From positions 62,001-126,000 of the forward strand of contig JABVXV010000097.1 of the NCBI GenBank assembly GCA_013365325.1: 64,000 nucleotides of DNA, written 5' to 3'. A program made the position numbers and the translations under genes. This stretch comes from Dipetalonema caudispina (taxonomy: Eukaryota; Nematoda; Chromadorea; Rhabditida; Onchocercidae). This document shows positions 12,469 through 25,138 of the stretch, one piece after another (position 1 is the first letter of the stretch; each line of letters begins with the position of its first letter). The notes below the pieces were generated by a model. The model did not search any database. It saw nothing but the letters and a program-made list of their open reading frames with translations, and had not been told where the DNA came from.

Positions 12469-13107
12469 TTACAAATATTTCGGACAAATATGTATTTTCT
12501 TGCAAAAATTATTCGGATTAAATTGTTTCTCCATTTTGTCTACAAATTTCAAATAAATTTTACTCATTGCTGTAACGCATGCTCGATATAATTCCATATT
12601 CATTCCACAAATCGTCTGACATTCTTTATCAATTTTTGCCAGAATCATAGCCTTAAATAAGATAAAATAAAGTAATAAAATAATGGATAGAATGAAAATT
12701 TTCGTTGAAAGATTCTTTTCAACGAATAATTTTTACTTAATAATATTTTGTATTATTTTCAATCATTATAACATTTTCAGTGGTTTTGTTTAAACATCAC
12801 AAATGACAAGAAAGAGTGAGGGAGAGAGAGAGAGAGAGATTAGCATTTCAGCTAATTAATTGAAAAATTATATCTTATTGAATGAACAGATATGAAATAA
12901 AATTCTTATAAAATTCATTGATATAAAAATGATTTCAATAAATAGTAAGAAAATAAATCTAACTTTACTGTCATTTAAATCATGAATGATGCCAACCATT
13001 TCTTGCAAACATAGATCGCATATTTTTTTGGAACGTTCAATGGTAAATAATTTAGTCAGTGACAAACAATTGAGAAGTATCACACCAGTTCTGATTGATA
13101 TATTCAT
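12469..13107 (-). CDS. Secreted saposin-like (SapB) protein (2 exons, 108 aa)
   Basis: Exons 13107-12964 and 12651-12469 on the minus strand, phase 0, stop TAA. The first about 27 residues form a hydrophobic leader. One SapB domain follows, with all six expected cysteines in the right places: CDLC near residues 30-33, the third cysteine in KEC, the fourth in YRAC, and the last two in NFCKKIHIC. The C-terminal pair is preceded by a proline, as usual. One extra cysteine lies in QTICG. Saposin-like proteins of nematodes (caenopores, spp genes) bind or perforate membranes and are mostly intestinal and antimicrobial; that role here is inference from the family. The donor used is GTTAGA; the stronger-looking GTAAAG eight bases upstream would break the frame. 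The ATG directly follows TTTTAG, as in the insulin-like gene. Confidence 0.88.
12816..12839. repeat. (GA)n microsatellite in the saposin-like gene intron
   Basis: A short GA repeat inside the single intron of the saposin-like gene. Confidence 0.9.
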
Positions 13108-13114
13108 CTAAAAT
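13108..13114 (-). promoter_or_regulatory. Probable trans-splice acceptor at the saposin-like start codon
   Basis: On the minus strand ATTTTAG directly precedes the ATG, the same arrangement as in the insulin-like gene. It fits a spliced-leader acceptor or the end of an intron after a non-coding exon. Confidence 0.45.
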
Positions 13115-15154
13115 TGTTTAAAAAAAAAAAAAAAATGATTTAAAAAGAAGAAAATTAACTTTAACCAATTATAAGTATCATAAGTTTATCATTGCATTAA
13201 TCTTTACAATGTAATTAACAATTTACAATTAATTATTTCATACTTTCATTATCCTTTGCTTTTTCCTCAACTACTCATTTTAGTTAGTGACGCACTTTTT
13301 TCTTTTTTTTTTAAAGTATCATATTTTTACGAGTAGAATATGTTAAAGCTTTTTTCATCTTAAAAATATTACAAATGGATAACGTACATTTAATAACAAA
13401 TATGAATTGATATAATTATATAGTAATGGATAGTATAAGATGTAATATTGTAATGATTTATTGAGTTTTAAATTTTATTTCACGAAATTAATACCTAAGC
13501 ATTATTTTTACAAAAAGAAAGAGAGAGAAAGAGTTATGTAAATTTTTTAAAACTTGATTAATTTAAACTAATTAAATGAAAGAAAAAAGTGCGGAGAAGA
13601 AAAAAAAAAAGTGATAAGAAAAGGATATAAATTATGAAAAGCAATTTTTTTTTCTTTTTCTTTCATTTTAAAGAAAATTTTAAAAAGATTATTTTTATTT
13701 AACTAAATTTAAGTACTAAATAAATGATAAAATACAATGATGAATTGACCGTTGGTCAATGCAAATAAGCATTGATAAATATGCAATAATGTCTAATTTC
13801 TCATTCATATTAAACAAGACGCCTAAACTAACAACTAAGCAAACAACATATCTTCACGTTGATAAATAAAAATGTCACCACTATCAATGTCATCTAACGA
13901 ACATACAAACTGATAAAAACTGTTAAATCGATTATTGTGCCCCCCATTGTTGTTCAATGATTGTTGCACATTTATTTGTGCTTTTCTCACTTATTTCTTT
14001 TTTTTTTTTTTCAATATATTCACATTTCTTTTTAAATCATTTTCATCTAATCTTAACATCCTCAAACAATTTAAATTTACAAAATTGAAATTTTGAAACA
14101 TTAAACAATACATAATGTAAATAGCACACTTCGGAAATATTTTAAAAGATTTCAAAAATTTCAATACTTCGAAATGAGGAAACGATTTTAATTGTAATAA
14201 CTTTAGCTGTATAAATGGAAAAAAAAAAAAAAAAAAAAACTAATTGTGTAAAATATTCATTTATATTTACAGATATCAATGGTATATATTTACATTTGTA
14301 TTAACTTATCATCATAATTATTAATAATTAATGGCTAGGATTTTTTTTTTCTCTGATCTAAAACTAATAGTTTATCAAAAATGATTTTATTTAGAATGAA
14401 ATTAAACTGAATGATATGGTAATTTGACAACATTCATTTCAGCTCTTCTTTGATCAATGATTGGATGATATCGGAAAATTTTATTCTAACATTTAAATCG
14501 ATGCAATGTAGTAAAGGTGAAAATTGTAAACAACTTTCCAAATTCTATCGATTAAAAATTCAATCATTATAAAGAATATTTTTCAGGAAAAATTTTCATA
14601 GTTGATCAATCTAAACTTGGTAATTAATAACGACAAAAACAATTATCATTTTTGCTATTCAATTATTTGAAAGATATTATCATGGATTGAAGTAATCAAA
14701 TTTTATCAGCGATATTAATAAATCCTTCATCTTGAAGCTTATTTTCATTCCTGCGAAACATCAATTACATGTAGAAACTATACATTAAAGTAATTAATAC
14801 GAAAATGCAGAAATGATTATAGCATTTGATATGAACATTAATTCTAACTTTAATTCAACAAAGATTATAATTTTTAAACAAAACAAAAAAGATCAATTGA
14901 TTGATTTATAGTTTTTTTTTTCAATTAATTTTTAATAATTTCTTAAAAAATAATTTAATTTGGAGCTCAAAATTTGATTTAATTTCATATTTTAATGTAT
15001 TGTTGTGTATGGACAGCTTCATGGCTTCTTCTTTTTTTTTTTGTTTTTAAACGTATTTTTAACAAAGTGAATACAACAATTAAATCATTTAATTCATTGC
15101 TGTAATGTATCATTAAAACATTACATTAGTAAACAAAATATAAGGACTAATTGT
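13115..15154. other. AT-rich spacer between saposin-like and collagen genes
   Basis: No coding exon seen. Features are A/T runs near 13600, 14001, 14220 and 14341. The right end must contain the 3' UTR of the collagen gene, which is read towards this spacer. Confidence 0.5.
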
Positions 15155-16627
15155 TTAGGATTTTTGCAATGATACAGCGACACGTCGATGTGGACATGGG
15201 CAATAGGCAGCATCTTCACCAGGTGTACCAGCTGGACCTCTTTGACCAGGTGAGCCTGGTTGTCCATTTGGACCAGGTTGTCCTGGTGGTCCCGGTGGTC
15301 CTTGACGTCCCTGCAATCCTTGATTTCCTGGCATACCTGGTAATCCCGGAGGACCATTTGGTCCAGGCTGTCCTGGTGGTCCATGTGGTCCAGGTAATCC
15401 TTTTCCACCCAGTGGTCCAGGTGTACCAGGTACTCCTCGTTCTCCCGGATGACCTGGTGGTGCTGCTTGTCCTTGTGGACCGGGTGCACCTGGTGGTCCC
15501 CTATTACCATTCGATCCACGATTACCAGGTGGTCCTCGTAATCCAGCACCACCTGGCCGTCCCGGTTGCCCTATTGGACCTGGTTGTCCTGGTGGCCCAT
15601 CGGGACATGAACGACAGCGTCCTTGAAAGTTATAATTAATTGCTGGCATGTTACCAGGAAGACCTGGTGCACCAACTGGTCCCGGTAGACCTGCAAATGA
15701 TAAATGACAGAGTTGGACATCTAATGTTTGGAATACAAAAATTTTGATAATTTTAGTTAAAAATGCAGAAATGTTTGTCAATATTTTATAATTGCTTTAC
15801 CAGGTGTTCCATCACTACCATGTAGACCAGGTGGACCTGGAGGTCCGGCTGGACATTGGTTATTGGGATCACATTGACATTGAGGAGCTTGTCTTGCAAC
15901 CCTGATCTTAGCAAAGCTAGTTGAAGCCATCTTGTAACGATATTCACCTCTGTGAAAATATTATTAATTGAATTCAGGAACTAAAATTATATATTTATAT
16001 ATGGAAAAAAAAAACCTTGGAGTTTTAAAAAATCGAAATTTAAAATTCATTAAAGAATTCTAAGCAAAAGTTTCACTTTGCTGATCATTCTTAATTTAAT
16101 TTCATACAACAATTTTACTCCATTTTTGTCATAACCCATCGTTTCATTACTATTAATTTTATCCAATCATGTTATTTGTCATAGTGCATCATTAAAAAAT
16201 TATTTTACAGTAACCCAAAATTTTCTATTTCTTTCTGATTTCTTTCACACTACCCTAAAATTTTCCCCGATAATGTGAGAAATCTTTACTTCATCAAAAA
16301 AGAAATAGTAAGAGCATTTAGTGGTATATTATTCATTGCTATGTAGGCAATAATTAATTAGAAAATTAATAAATTTTATATTTAATTCAATAACTTTTAC
16401 AAATCATTCAGGAAAAAACCTTAATCAGCTGATTGCCAACAGCTAAAGAAATGTTGAAATTACCGAATATGGCTTTCCATTCCACGAAATTCCTTCGCTT
16501 CCTCTACGACCTTTGCATTGATAGCACTAATTCGAGATTTTAAGCCTCTTAATGAATAAATGCAAATGGTGAAGCTTAAAAGGGATAGACCGATCGCTGA
16601 ATAAGCAGCCGAATGAGCAACTGTCAT
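15155..16627 (-). CDS. Cuticle collagen (3 exons, 282 aa)
   Basis: Exons 16627-16464, 15949-15801 and 15690-15155 on the minus strand, GT..AG with consistent phases. An N-terminal signal anchor (about residues 8-28) is followed by a basic, helical non-collagenous part. RVAR at 71-74 fits the subtilisin-like cleavage site of nematode collagens. Then come CQC..C (79-87), a short Gly-X-Y block, an interruption with C130 and C133, and the main Gly-X-Y domain from 136 with one break (GQAAPPG). The C-terminus has YCPC at 267-270 followed by PHRR. The cysteine clusters flanking the Gly-X-Y domain should form the interchain disulfides of the trimer in the cuticle. The length matches the usual 280-320 residues. 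The start is the only in-frame ATG after a stop just upstream. The Gly-X-Y codons make this exon far more GC-rich than its surroundings. I cannot name the exact C. elegans relative. Confidence 0.95.
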
Positions 16628-16679
16628 TCTAACACTTCGATGAAGATTTTCCAATCACGTAGTTGTTTGATACTGCTTA

Positions 16680-16688
16680 TTATATATA
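16680..16688 (-). promoter_or_regulatory. TATA box of the collagen gene
   Basis: On the minus strand TATATATAA lies 53-61 bases before the collagen ATG, within a moderately GC-rich flank (CCGAGGG just upstream). The distance fits a short 5' UTR. Confidence 0.55.
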
Positions 16689-18950
16689 CCCTCGGGTACA
16701 ATGAAAGAAGGTGGTTGCAAGTCGGGTGAAAGTTTGATGCTTGCAAAAAGTTTGGAATATTGAATAAGGAGGAAATGAGTACAAGACCACTATTGATACC
16801 TTCTTAAAAAAAAAAAAAAAAAAGAAAAAAAAAAAGAAAAAAAAAAATGAATTAACAAACGACTGAATGAGGCAGTATTGCAAAGTATGAAAAGAGAGCT
16901 AACGGACGCGTATCTGGAACGGAACCGGATTGTCACACCTCGGAATACACTTCAACGTTTTAAATTCAATCTTATTTCTCATCATTTCTTACAGTCTCTT
17001 TTGATACGGTTAATGATACGGGCAAAAACAAGAGAATCAATTATTGTCAAATGAGCGATAAAATTCCGCATTAAATAAGTTTTAACCCAGTTATTAATGA
17101 GCTTGTACTCATTATGATGTCAAAATATTTGTATGACAATAAAATTATAAAGTACATTAGCAAATAGTAAACACAATTAATTAGATTCAATATATACTTA
17201 ATGGTGTATTTACCGTTACGTAACGAATATTAAGCATAATTGAAATGACTATAAATCAATTTTACAAAAAAAATTAATCATTTTATTAGATTCATACAAG
17301 CATCTGTTGGCTCGAAATCTTTGGCTATGTACCAGTAATTTTCCACCTTATTTCTTTCTACTTCTATTTAAAATCATATAAATAATTAGTTAATTTTTTG
17401 CAAAATTTAAAATAATCAATAATAGCTATAGGATTTTTATCATTTCAAATCTTCATCAATAATATAGCTTTTTCTACTCATGCTATTGATTTTAAATAAA
17501 TTCCTATAAAAATTTTCTTTTTTAAATTTTGATTTTAAATTCATTCCAAAATATTTTTTAATGAAAACATTTACATTCAATTTTAAATAAAATCATTATT
17601 TATTCTTGCTTCCTCCTTTTTTTTTTTTTTTTTTTTGCTTGAATGACAAATAATGACATGCAACAGATTGCTTTCAAAACCAGTACCGTTATATTAACAG
17701 AATCGTTGCTTTTTTTACCCATCCAACCAATCATTGATTGAAAACTTTTTTTAGATTAAAATTTTAAAAGTCAGTGAAGTATTATTGTAAGAAAGGCAAA
17801 TTGACAGATGGAAAAGAAAACAAATAAAAAAAATGATAATAAATGAAAAAAGAAAGAGCAAAAAATAAAAATAAATTAGAATGTATTGCAGCTATTTAAT
17901 CAGATCGCTGTCCAAATATTACAAAATTTTGAAATTTTCCTGTTCGAATGCTAAATTCGTACATGAAATTAGTATAGTAATATTTCTTTTGATCATTATC
18001 GATTGGAATATATCACTCTTCCAATTTACTACATCAGCAAGCAATCGTATTGTATTATAACTCTGATAATAGATTTTACTAATTCCAAAATTCAATGATG
18101 AATAATTTCAGCAGAGGAATGGAATAATGGCAATTTGTTTAATTCAAATAGAATTAACTAAAATTCATCACAAAAAACAGTAAAATGTTCAATGTATAGT
18201 GCATCATTGAGAGAAGAACGATGTAAAAAAAAAATGTTTATGCAATAAAGTAAATTTACGACATGACAAAATGGTATAAGCAAAATAGATTTGACAAATA
18301 GCTGAGACAAATTGTGAAACTTTTAAAAATATAAGCCAAAATTATTTAACTATATTGGATATTTTGATATGATTGAATTTGAAATTTAATAACATAAATA
18401 TTAAGTAAATTTTGGAAATGTAAGGAAAATTTTTAAAGAGTTAACAACAATTAATTGTTATTACATGTTAGAAAAAGCTTCTGTTATTATTTTCTGATAT
18501 ATACATAACATTTTAGAAATATTTTTGTGATAAAATAATATTACAAAACATTGTATTCAATTCATTTCGTTGTTTTTATGCTTGAGCAAGAAAAAGTAAA
18601 AATTTGAAATATATGAATAGAAAGATTGAAATTTTACAAAAGTATTCAAATATCAATATGTAAATATTACAATTATATTTTATTAAGATTCGATTTTTTT
18701 TTTAAAAAATTAATTTCAATTTATATCTTATATGCATAATTTCAAAAATAATTTGAAATAATTTTGCAATCCTACTCTGAGATTTCTCACAATTTTAAAA
18801 TTATGTACAAAGATATTTCTAATTCAATTTAACATCACAAGGAACAATTAGAAATCTGCAAAAGTATTCCCAGCATTTTAACGATGTAATTTCATAGAAA
18901 GTAGGACATTACATTTGCCAAATAACTTTATTTGACCAATTTCGAATGAC
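16689..18950. other. Spacer upstream of the collagen gene
   Basis: It should contain the collagen promoter. Two short coding-like minus-strand segments lie here: 17282-17371 (28 residues ending in a TGA stop) and 17722-17640 (an ATG frame with a hydrophobic stretch). I could not join them with legal splice sites, so no gene is called. A/T runs occur near 16806 and 17617. Confidence 0.4.
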
Positions 18951-19029
18951 CAGTTGCTATGCTGTAATATTATAACGATATTAATCATTATTAATATTCC
19001 TATCATCCTATCATAAATATCATTATTAC

Positions 19030-19565
19030 AGTTATCATCAACATTACTGTCATCCTGCTACTAATATCACAGTACTTATCATCAGCCTATCAGTACCCCT
19101 ATCATCAACATCATTATCACAATTACCATCAACATTATCATCATCCTACCATCATTATTACGCTTATCATCAACATTGCTATTATCCTGTTATTATCAAT
19201 ATCTAATATTAGTAGCATCTTGTTACCAGCATCACTACCACGATTATCTTCAACATTATCACTATTTTATCATCAATATCACTATCATCGTTATCTTCTA
19301 CATTACCAGCAATATCATTGTCGTCATTATCGATATCCTATCATTAATGTTATATCTGAATTTTGATTGTATTTTTCACTACCACGATTATCTTCAACAT
19401 TATCACTATCTTATCATCAATATCACTATTGTCGTTATCTTCAACATTACCACTATCTTATCATCAATATCATCACCATCGTTATCTTCTACATTACCAG
19501 CAATATCATTATCGTCATTATCGATATCCTATCATTAATGTTATATCTGAATTTTGATTGTATTT
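19030..19565. repeat. ATC-rich minisatellite with a 191-bp-offset repeat
   Basis: This tract is built from degenerate TATCATCAATATCAC-like words. The motif TATATCTGAATTTTGATTG occurs at 19351 and again at 19542, 191 bp apart, each preceded by matching sequence from ACCACGATTATCTTCAAC. All three open frames over it (19176-19585) are products of the repeat. Confidence 0.9.
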
Positions 19566-20452
19566 TTGTAGATATTAATTCATGAATTTACTATAATAAT
19601 TGGAAAAAACGCTGTAAGCAAAAATAAAAACTATTCCAAGTTGAAATTACTACCTGTTTAAAATCAATGTTATAGTTTAAAATCAATGTTATACTTCAAA
19701 ATAAAAATAAACAGCATTATTGTTGAAGCTTTTTCCAATGCTATTAACTCTTCCCCTCTTCTCTCCCTTTACTTTTCTATGCTAGCATTAGCACAAACTA
19801 TTCCTCTTAAATTTACAGATAAGTAAGTATCAGCTCATCATTTCGACAGACATCAAACTATTTTTTTGTTTTTTTTTTTTTTTTTTTTCTTTTCAAGTTG
19901 TTATTCATCATCTTCTCTATCTATTCTTTCTTCAATTTCATTTAACTTCTGAACATTTTTTTTTTTTTGATAATTAACGGATAACATTTTCTTAACTTAT
20001 TCGCTGTAATAATTAATTTTTCTTCATTTAATTATTTCTTGTAAATTATCTTCAACATTTTATTTTGTTAATAATTTCAATTGTCATTTTGTTACTTATT
20101 TTTTTTTTCTTTTCTCACAGAATGAAAAATTGACGTTCATATGCATCGATAATTTACATTGTTCAAATTATTCCACTCTTAATTGCATATTATGTTTTCT
20201 TTTTTGCGAATGGAATACGACAATTCGCAAATATTTTTTTTTTTTTTTTTTCGCAAATAGGAAGATTATTTATTTAAAATAAAGGAAAATTACATTGTTT
20301 TTTTTTTTTTTTTTATAAAATTTATATGTTAAAAAAAAAAAAAAAAAAAAAAAAATGAAATATAACGTACACATGCATTCATACCTGCATGAATGCTCAC
20401 GCAAAATATTTAGCTTTCTGCATGCTTGCATCTTTTATTATTATATTCTCCA

Positions 20453-20456
<4 letters not shown>

Positions 20457-20483
<27 letters not shown>

Positions 20484-20522
20484 TCTTTTATTTTTATTTT
20501 TTTTTTTTTTTTTTTTTTTTTT
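20457..20522. repeat. Cluster of long T runs
   Basis: Two T runs of about 25 and 28 bases, separated by ATCTTTTATTTTTA-like sequence. Confidence 0.9.
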
Positions 20523-20720
20523 GTTAGGAATCATTGTAAGCCATTAAAACAAGCTGCTTTTTTCTTTTTTTTCAAATACTTTTTAGTTTTCTTAGCTTTT
20601 TTTCGTCCATTTCTTCGTCATTCTTTCTTTCCCTAACAAATAGAATAATCGAAATCTATTGAATTTCATTTTCCCCTTTGCAATTCTTTTTTCTCTTTTC
20701 ACTTCATCTTTTTTTTTTTT

Positions 20721-20740
20721 TCTCTCTCTCTCTCTCTCTT
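20721..20740. repeat. (TC)n microsatellite
   Basis: A TC repeat directly after a T run; similar T-run plus TC tracts recur near 42601. Confidence 0.9.
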
Positions 20741-21871
20741 GTCACTTTTGATTTATGATAGCTTTTTGAGATGTCCATTTGCGGGAAAATCATGTTGTTT
20801 GCTACAGATTTTACATTTTATCACTTTTACTTTCTTTTATTTTAATAATTATTTCAATTTTGATTTCTATTTAATAGTAGCAAAGGAAAAAAAAAAAATT
20901 CCACTTTTTAGGTAAATTTATTTGTTTACTTCTATAAAGAAATATATATATTGCAAAATTTTTTTTACTTCAATTTATTTTGTGATTATTTCACTCTCAT
21001 AATTAGCATAAAATTTATTGTCGCTAAAAAAAAAAAAAGTGTCTCTTTATTAGATTGACTATTTGAATAACAAAAACAAAACAAATTCTTTTTTTTTTTC
21101 ATTCATCAATTTAACTTGACACTGTTAAGTAAAACATAAAAGTGTTACCGCTTATTTTTATATTACATTCAAAATAAATTCGAAATATATTCATGACATT
21201 ATTATTGACCTTTAACATTTAACTTTTCAAGTTACAATTACAGTTTAATTCTCAACCCTTATAGATTTATTGATTATTTCGAATAAGTAATTTTACTATC
21301 ATGATAATCGAATAAATTTTAATTATCATATTTCATGTAATAATAGTTTTAAACTTGTAAACATCAATGTTACAATTTTTGGTACTGTATGGAAAAGTTT
21401 AGATGAATGAGAAATAAAGTGAAATAATTTACATTTCATATTTAATTTCCTCATTTAGATAGGAAATTTTGAGCAAGAAAGAGTAAATGATTGGAAATAG
21501 ACATCAATTATGCATATTGTGAACAAAGATCTCTATGCAAATTTTGTTAAATTTTCGTTTATTAAAATTGATGAAAATGATGGCTTCACATTGATTGCAT
21601 TAATTTACTGAAGCTATAAGGATAGATAAAATAGATGCCTAAGTTATATATTTTAGGACTAATGTAGTTGAAATGAAGAGATAAGCTAACGTCAAAAGAA
21701 GCATAATTAAATTGTTAAATCAGTGAATGTATTGCTTAATGATTGATGTTAAATAGTATTGAAATGAGTTGAAGTGAAGTGTTCTTCCGTTAATGTTTAG
21801 CCATCATTTTAACCATCAATTACTCCCTGTAAAAGGCACATGAAATAGGAGAAAGGACTGATTGAATAATA

Positions 21872-21903
21872 ATGATGCTGATGATGATGATGATGATGAT
21901 GAA

Positions 21904-21937
<34 letters not shown>
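21872..21937. repeat. (GAT)n followed by (GA)n microsatellites
   Basis: GAT/ATG triplets run from 21872 to about 21902, followed by a GA repeat from 21907 to 21937. The two repeats are only a few bases apart. Confidence 0.95.
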
Positions 21938-21941
<4 letters not shown>

Positions 21942-22379
21942 CTTTTCTTGAATCTCGAAAAAGAATATTGTAATTTAATTTTAGATTTAATGTTAAATAT
22001 CTAAATTTTGAAAATGTATATTTGTATGCACCGTTTCTTTCATCTTATACAATACAATATTTGAAAGTTAACATAAATTGCAAATTTGATGTAATCTATT
22101 TATTAAGCGCAAAAAATAAAAAATAAAAAATAAAAAAAAAATAAAAAGAGCCAAGTCTATCGTCATACAATTTGCTTTTATTTATACAAGATTCAATAAT
22201 AGGGACCAATTCGTGCAATCGAAAAATTGTAAAATTGAAAATTAAATTATAGGGGAAGAAAGATTTGGATAACTTAGCTATTTCACAATTTATAGCCTAA
22301 GAAGATTAAGCTAGGTTAGGCTAGTGTAATGTTGTGTTTTTGGGATCGAATGCAGCAATTAAATGCATTAATTTTCTGC

Positions 22380-22380
<1 letters not shown>

Positions 22381-22423
<43 letters not shown>

Positions 22424-22475
22424 TATTATTATTACTATTATTATTATTATTGTTATTGTTATTATTATTATTATC
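22381..22475. repeat. (ATT)n microsatellite
   Basis: About 95 bases of ATT with a few C and G interruptions. The poly-isoleucine frame across it is an artefact. Confidence 0.97.
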
Positions 22476-22605
22476 ATTCAAGCACATACTGAATTACAAT
22501 GTTTGAATCCATTGCTTTCATAGGATCTGATCACCTGAAACATCTAGCATTATTAGATTAGATCATGTGATAATTTAGGTTTTCGATGTTTTTGAACAAC
22601 AACAA

Positions 22606-22637
<32 letters not shown>

Positions 22638-23049
22638 AAATGCATTATGCTTCCCAATGATAAATTGCCAGAAAGTTATTCTTCAACATCTGGCTTTGCC
22701 TATAAATTTCAATAACAAAAATTTTACTTGCAATGCTGAAACAAATTATCATTAATAATGTGATAAAAATATATTTTTCAATTTCATTTTTCCCATCATT
22801 TCATTCCTTACATTATTTTCAAAAAGAAATTAAATTTACATCATTTCAAATTTGTAAAAAAAAAAAAAAAAAAAATTGTAAAAATTTTCATCATTAATAA
22901 AATGTTACAAAAAAAATGCATAATAATATTCAAAATTTTGATAATAAATGATAAATGATATATTTTGATATTCTTCGATATTTCATCTGTAATATTAAAA
23001 CATCGTTGAAAATTTACAGCTGTCTCGATTTTACAAGTTTTTTTTCTTC

Positions 23050-23050
<1 letters not shown>

Positions 23051-23092
<42 letters not shown>
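23051..23092. repeat. 42-base T run
   Basis: The longest homopolymer in the window, uninterrupted. Confidence 0.97.
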
Positions 23093-23098
<6 letters not shown>

Positions 23099-23642
23099 CA
23101 AAATTTTTCGAGAATTTAACCTTTTAAAAAAAAAAAAAAAAAAAGTTGTAGCTAAGAGTTTGTTGTTTAAAGCGCTATATTGGTAATTTAGTAATACAGT
23201 GAATAAATTTCATTTCATTAAATTTACTTATAGCAATGCATGTTTGTTGTTGTTAAGAACGACGAAAAGCAATGTTCGTTTGAGACTAACTACTCCCAAG
23301 AGAAAATATATATGGCATGCAAAAAAGTGTAACGACTAGGCTTTAAGCTTACTGTCCCATATATTTGATGATGTAGTTGAGAAAGTTAATAAAATTTTTT
23401 GAATTTCTATAAAATAAAAAGGAAAAAGCCAAATTGAAATAATATATAGAGTAAGAGGAAGGAGGAAATAAACATTTGAAAATTAGAAATATTTTGTTGG
23501 AAAATTTTGTAAAGTTAAAAAAGAAAATTTTATAATGAAATTCAATTTCCTTTCATAAAAATCTTTATTCATAATTTATTAATATACCAAAAAATAATAA
23601 TTAATAATTATCTGAATGTATCTTTTATTCATGACTTCGAAA

Positions 23643-23656
23643 AACAACAACAATAA

Positions 23657-23754
<98 letters not shown>

Positions 23755-23785
23755 GCAGCAGCAACAATAACAACAACAGCAACAA
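23643..23785. repeat. (CAA)n microsatellite
   Basis: About 140 bases of CAA/AAC triplets with CAG interruptions near the right end. The poly-leucine frame on the minus strand comes from this repeat. Confidence 0.97.
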
Positions 23786-25111
23786 TTTTGTCTAATTACA
23801 ACATTTTAATAATGTTTTAGATTATTTTTGATTTATAATTTCAAAATAGTTAAACAAAAAAATGATCATTGAAATGATTACTTACGATAATAAAATTGAT
23901 GAAATAACAAATACTTTAAAATCTTTTTATCATTTAAAAATAAATTTTCAACTATTACTTATTTTCAATGTATGATTAATTTATGACTTTTTTTTCTTCA
24001 CAAGCAAAATATATGCTTAAATTTGTCATTTTAAAATTTAAATTAAAATAAACAAATCTGAATTTTTATATGAAATAATATTTCTATCATTGAGTTCCAA
24101 TGTAATGGAACACACTTTAAAGAGGAATGAAAAATCGACAGACATTTTAAAAGCAAAAGCACCCAGTCACTTTCTTGTTGTTTTATCAGGATACTTAAAT
24201 TTTGTCTATGATATTGTTCATCCATCCTTTCTTCCTTCCTTCCTTCTTTCATTCCTTTTTCTTTTTCTGGATTTTTTTTTTCAGCTTAATTTTGGAAATG
24301 TAATGAAAAATAAAAAAAAAAAGAAAAAAAAAAAAAACAAGAAGAAAAGAAAATTCAACATTTATTTTATATAAAATCATAAGCATAATATTTCTACCTT
24401 TCATTTAAAATTCAAAATTATGTCAAACTATTAAACCTGTACATACATTTATTCATTTATAGACAAAATAAAACAAAAAATTTAGTAATTGTTAATATCA
24501 TATTGATTAATTCAATTTAATTTTATTCATTTATCATTTTTTACTTTTATCACAAATTATGGAAAGCATAAAAAAAATGTTCAATTTACTGTTACATTTT
24601 TTAAGCTTTGATTGACCGTAGTTTTATTTTCTTCACTTCTATAGTTTCATTTCATATTATATTGCTTTTATTATCTTCTTCTTGCTTTTCCTCTTTGTAT
24701 TTATTTATTCATTCAAATTTGCATAACAAGACTAAACAATTTTTTGATGAGAAATTGTTCATTTTCTTGATTTAATAACCTTTTAAATCTCATTAGCATA
24801 AATAATTTTAACAAAAATTTCAGCAATAGTATCTCATGATTATCCGGCTATTTAGACGAGCTATATCGTACTGTGATCATATCCAACAGAACTGTTTGAA
24901 TACTGCTAATTTAATATTCAATAAATTTTAGTTTTAATGTTAAAATTAAAATTTAACTAATTCTTGCTGAGACTAAAGGTAACTAAGTGATTAATGTTGA
25001 AAAAGCTGCCATTCAATCATTGTTATATGTCTGATCTTGAATTTTGGCATTGTAAAAGTGATCGGTGGGGATGGAAGCAACGAAATAAACAAATTGCTAA
25101 TAACATTACTT

Positions 25112-25138
25112 TTACTACTACTACTACTACTACTACTG
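25112..25138. repeat. (TAC)n microsatellite
   Basis: Nine or so TAC triplets; the leucine- and serine-rich frames across it on the two strands are artefacts. Confidence 0.9.

Noticed and set aside
15121..15639. Two long open frames (15151-15639 plus strand, 15121-15552 minus strand) over the collagen gene
   Set aside because: They are shadows of the Gly-X-Y repeat in other frames; the collagen frame alone fits exon structure and cysteines.
22329..23785. Poly-isoleucine and poly-leucine frames
   Set aside because: They are translations of the ATT and CAA microsatellites.
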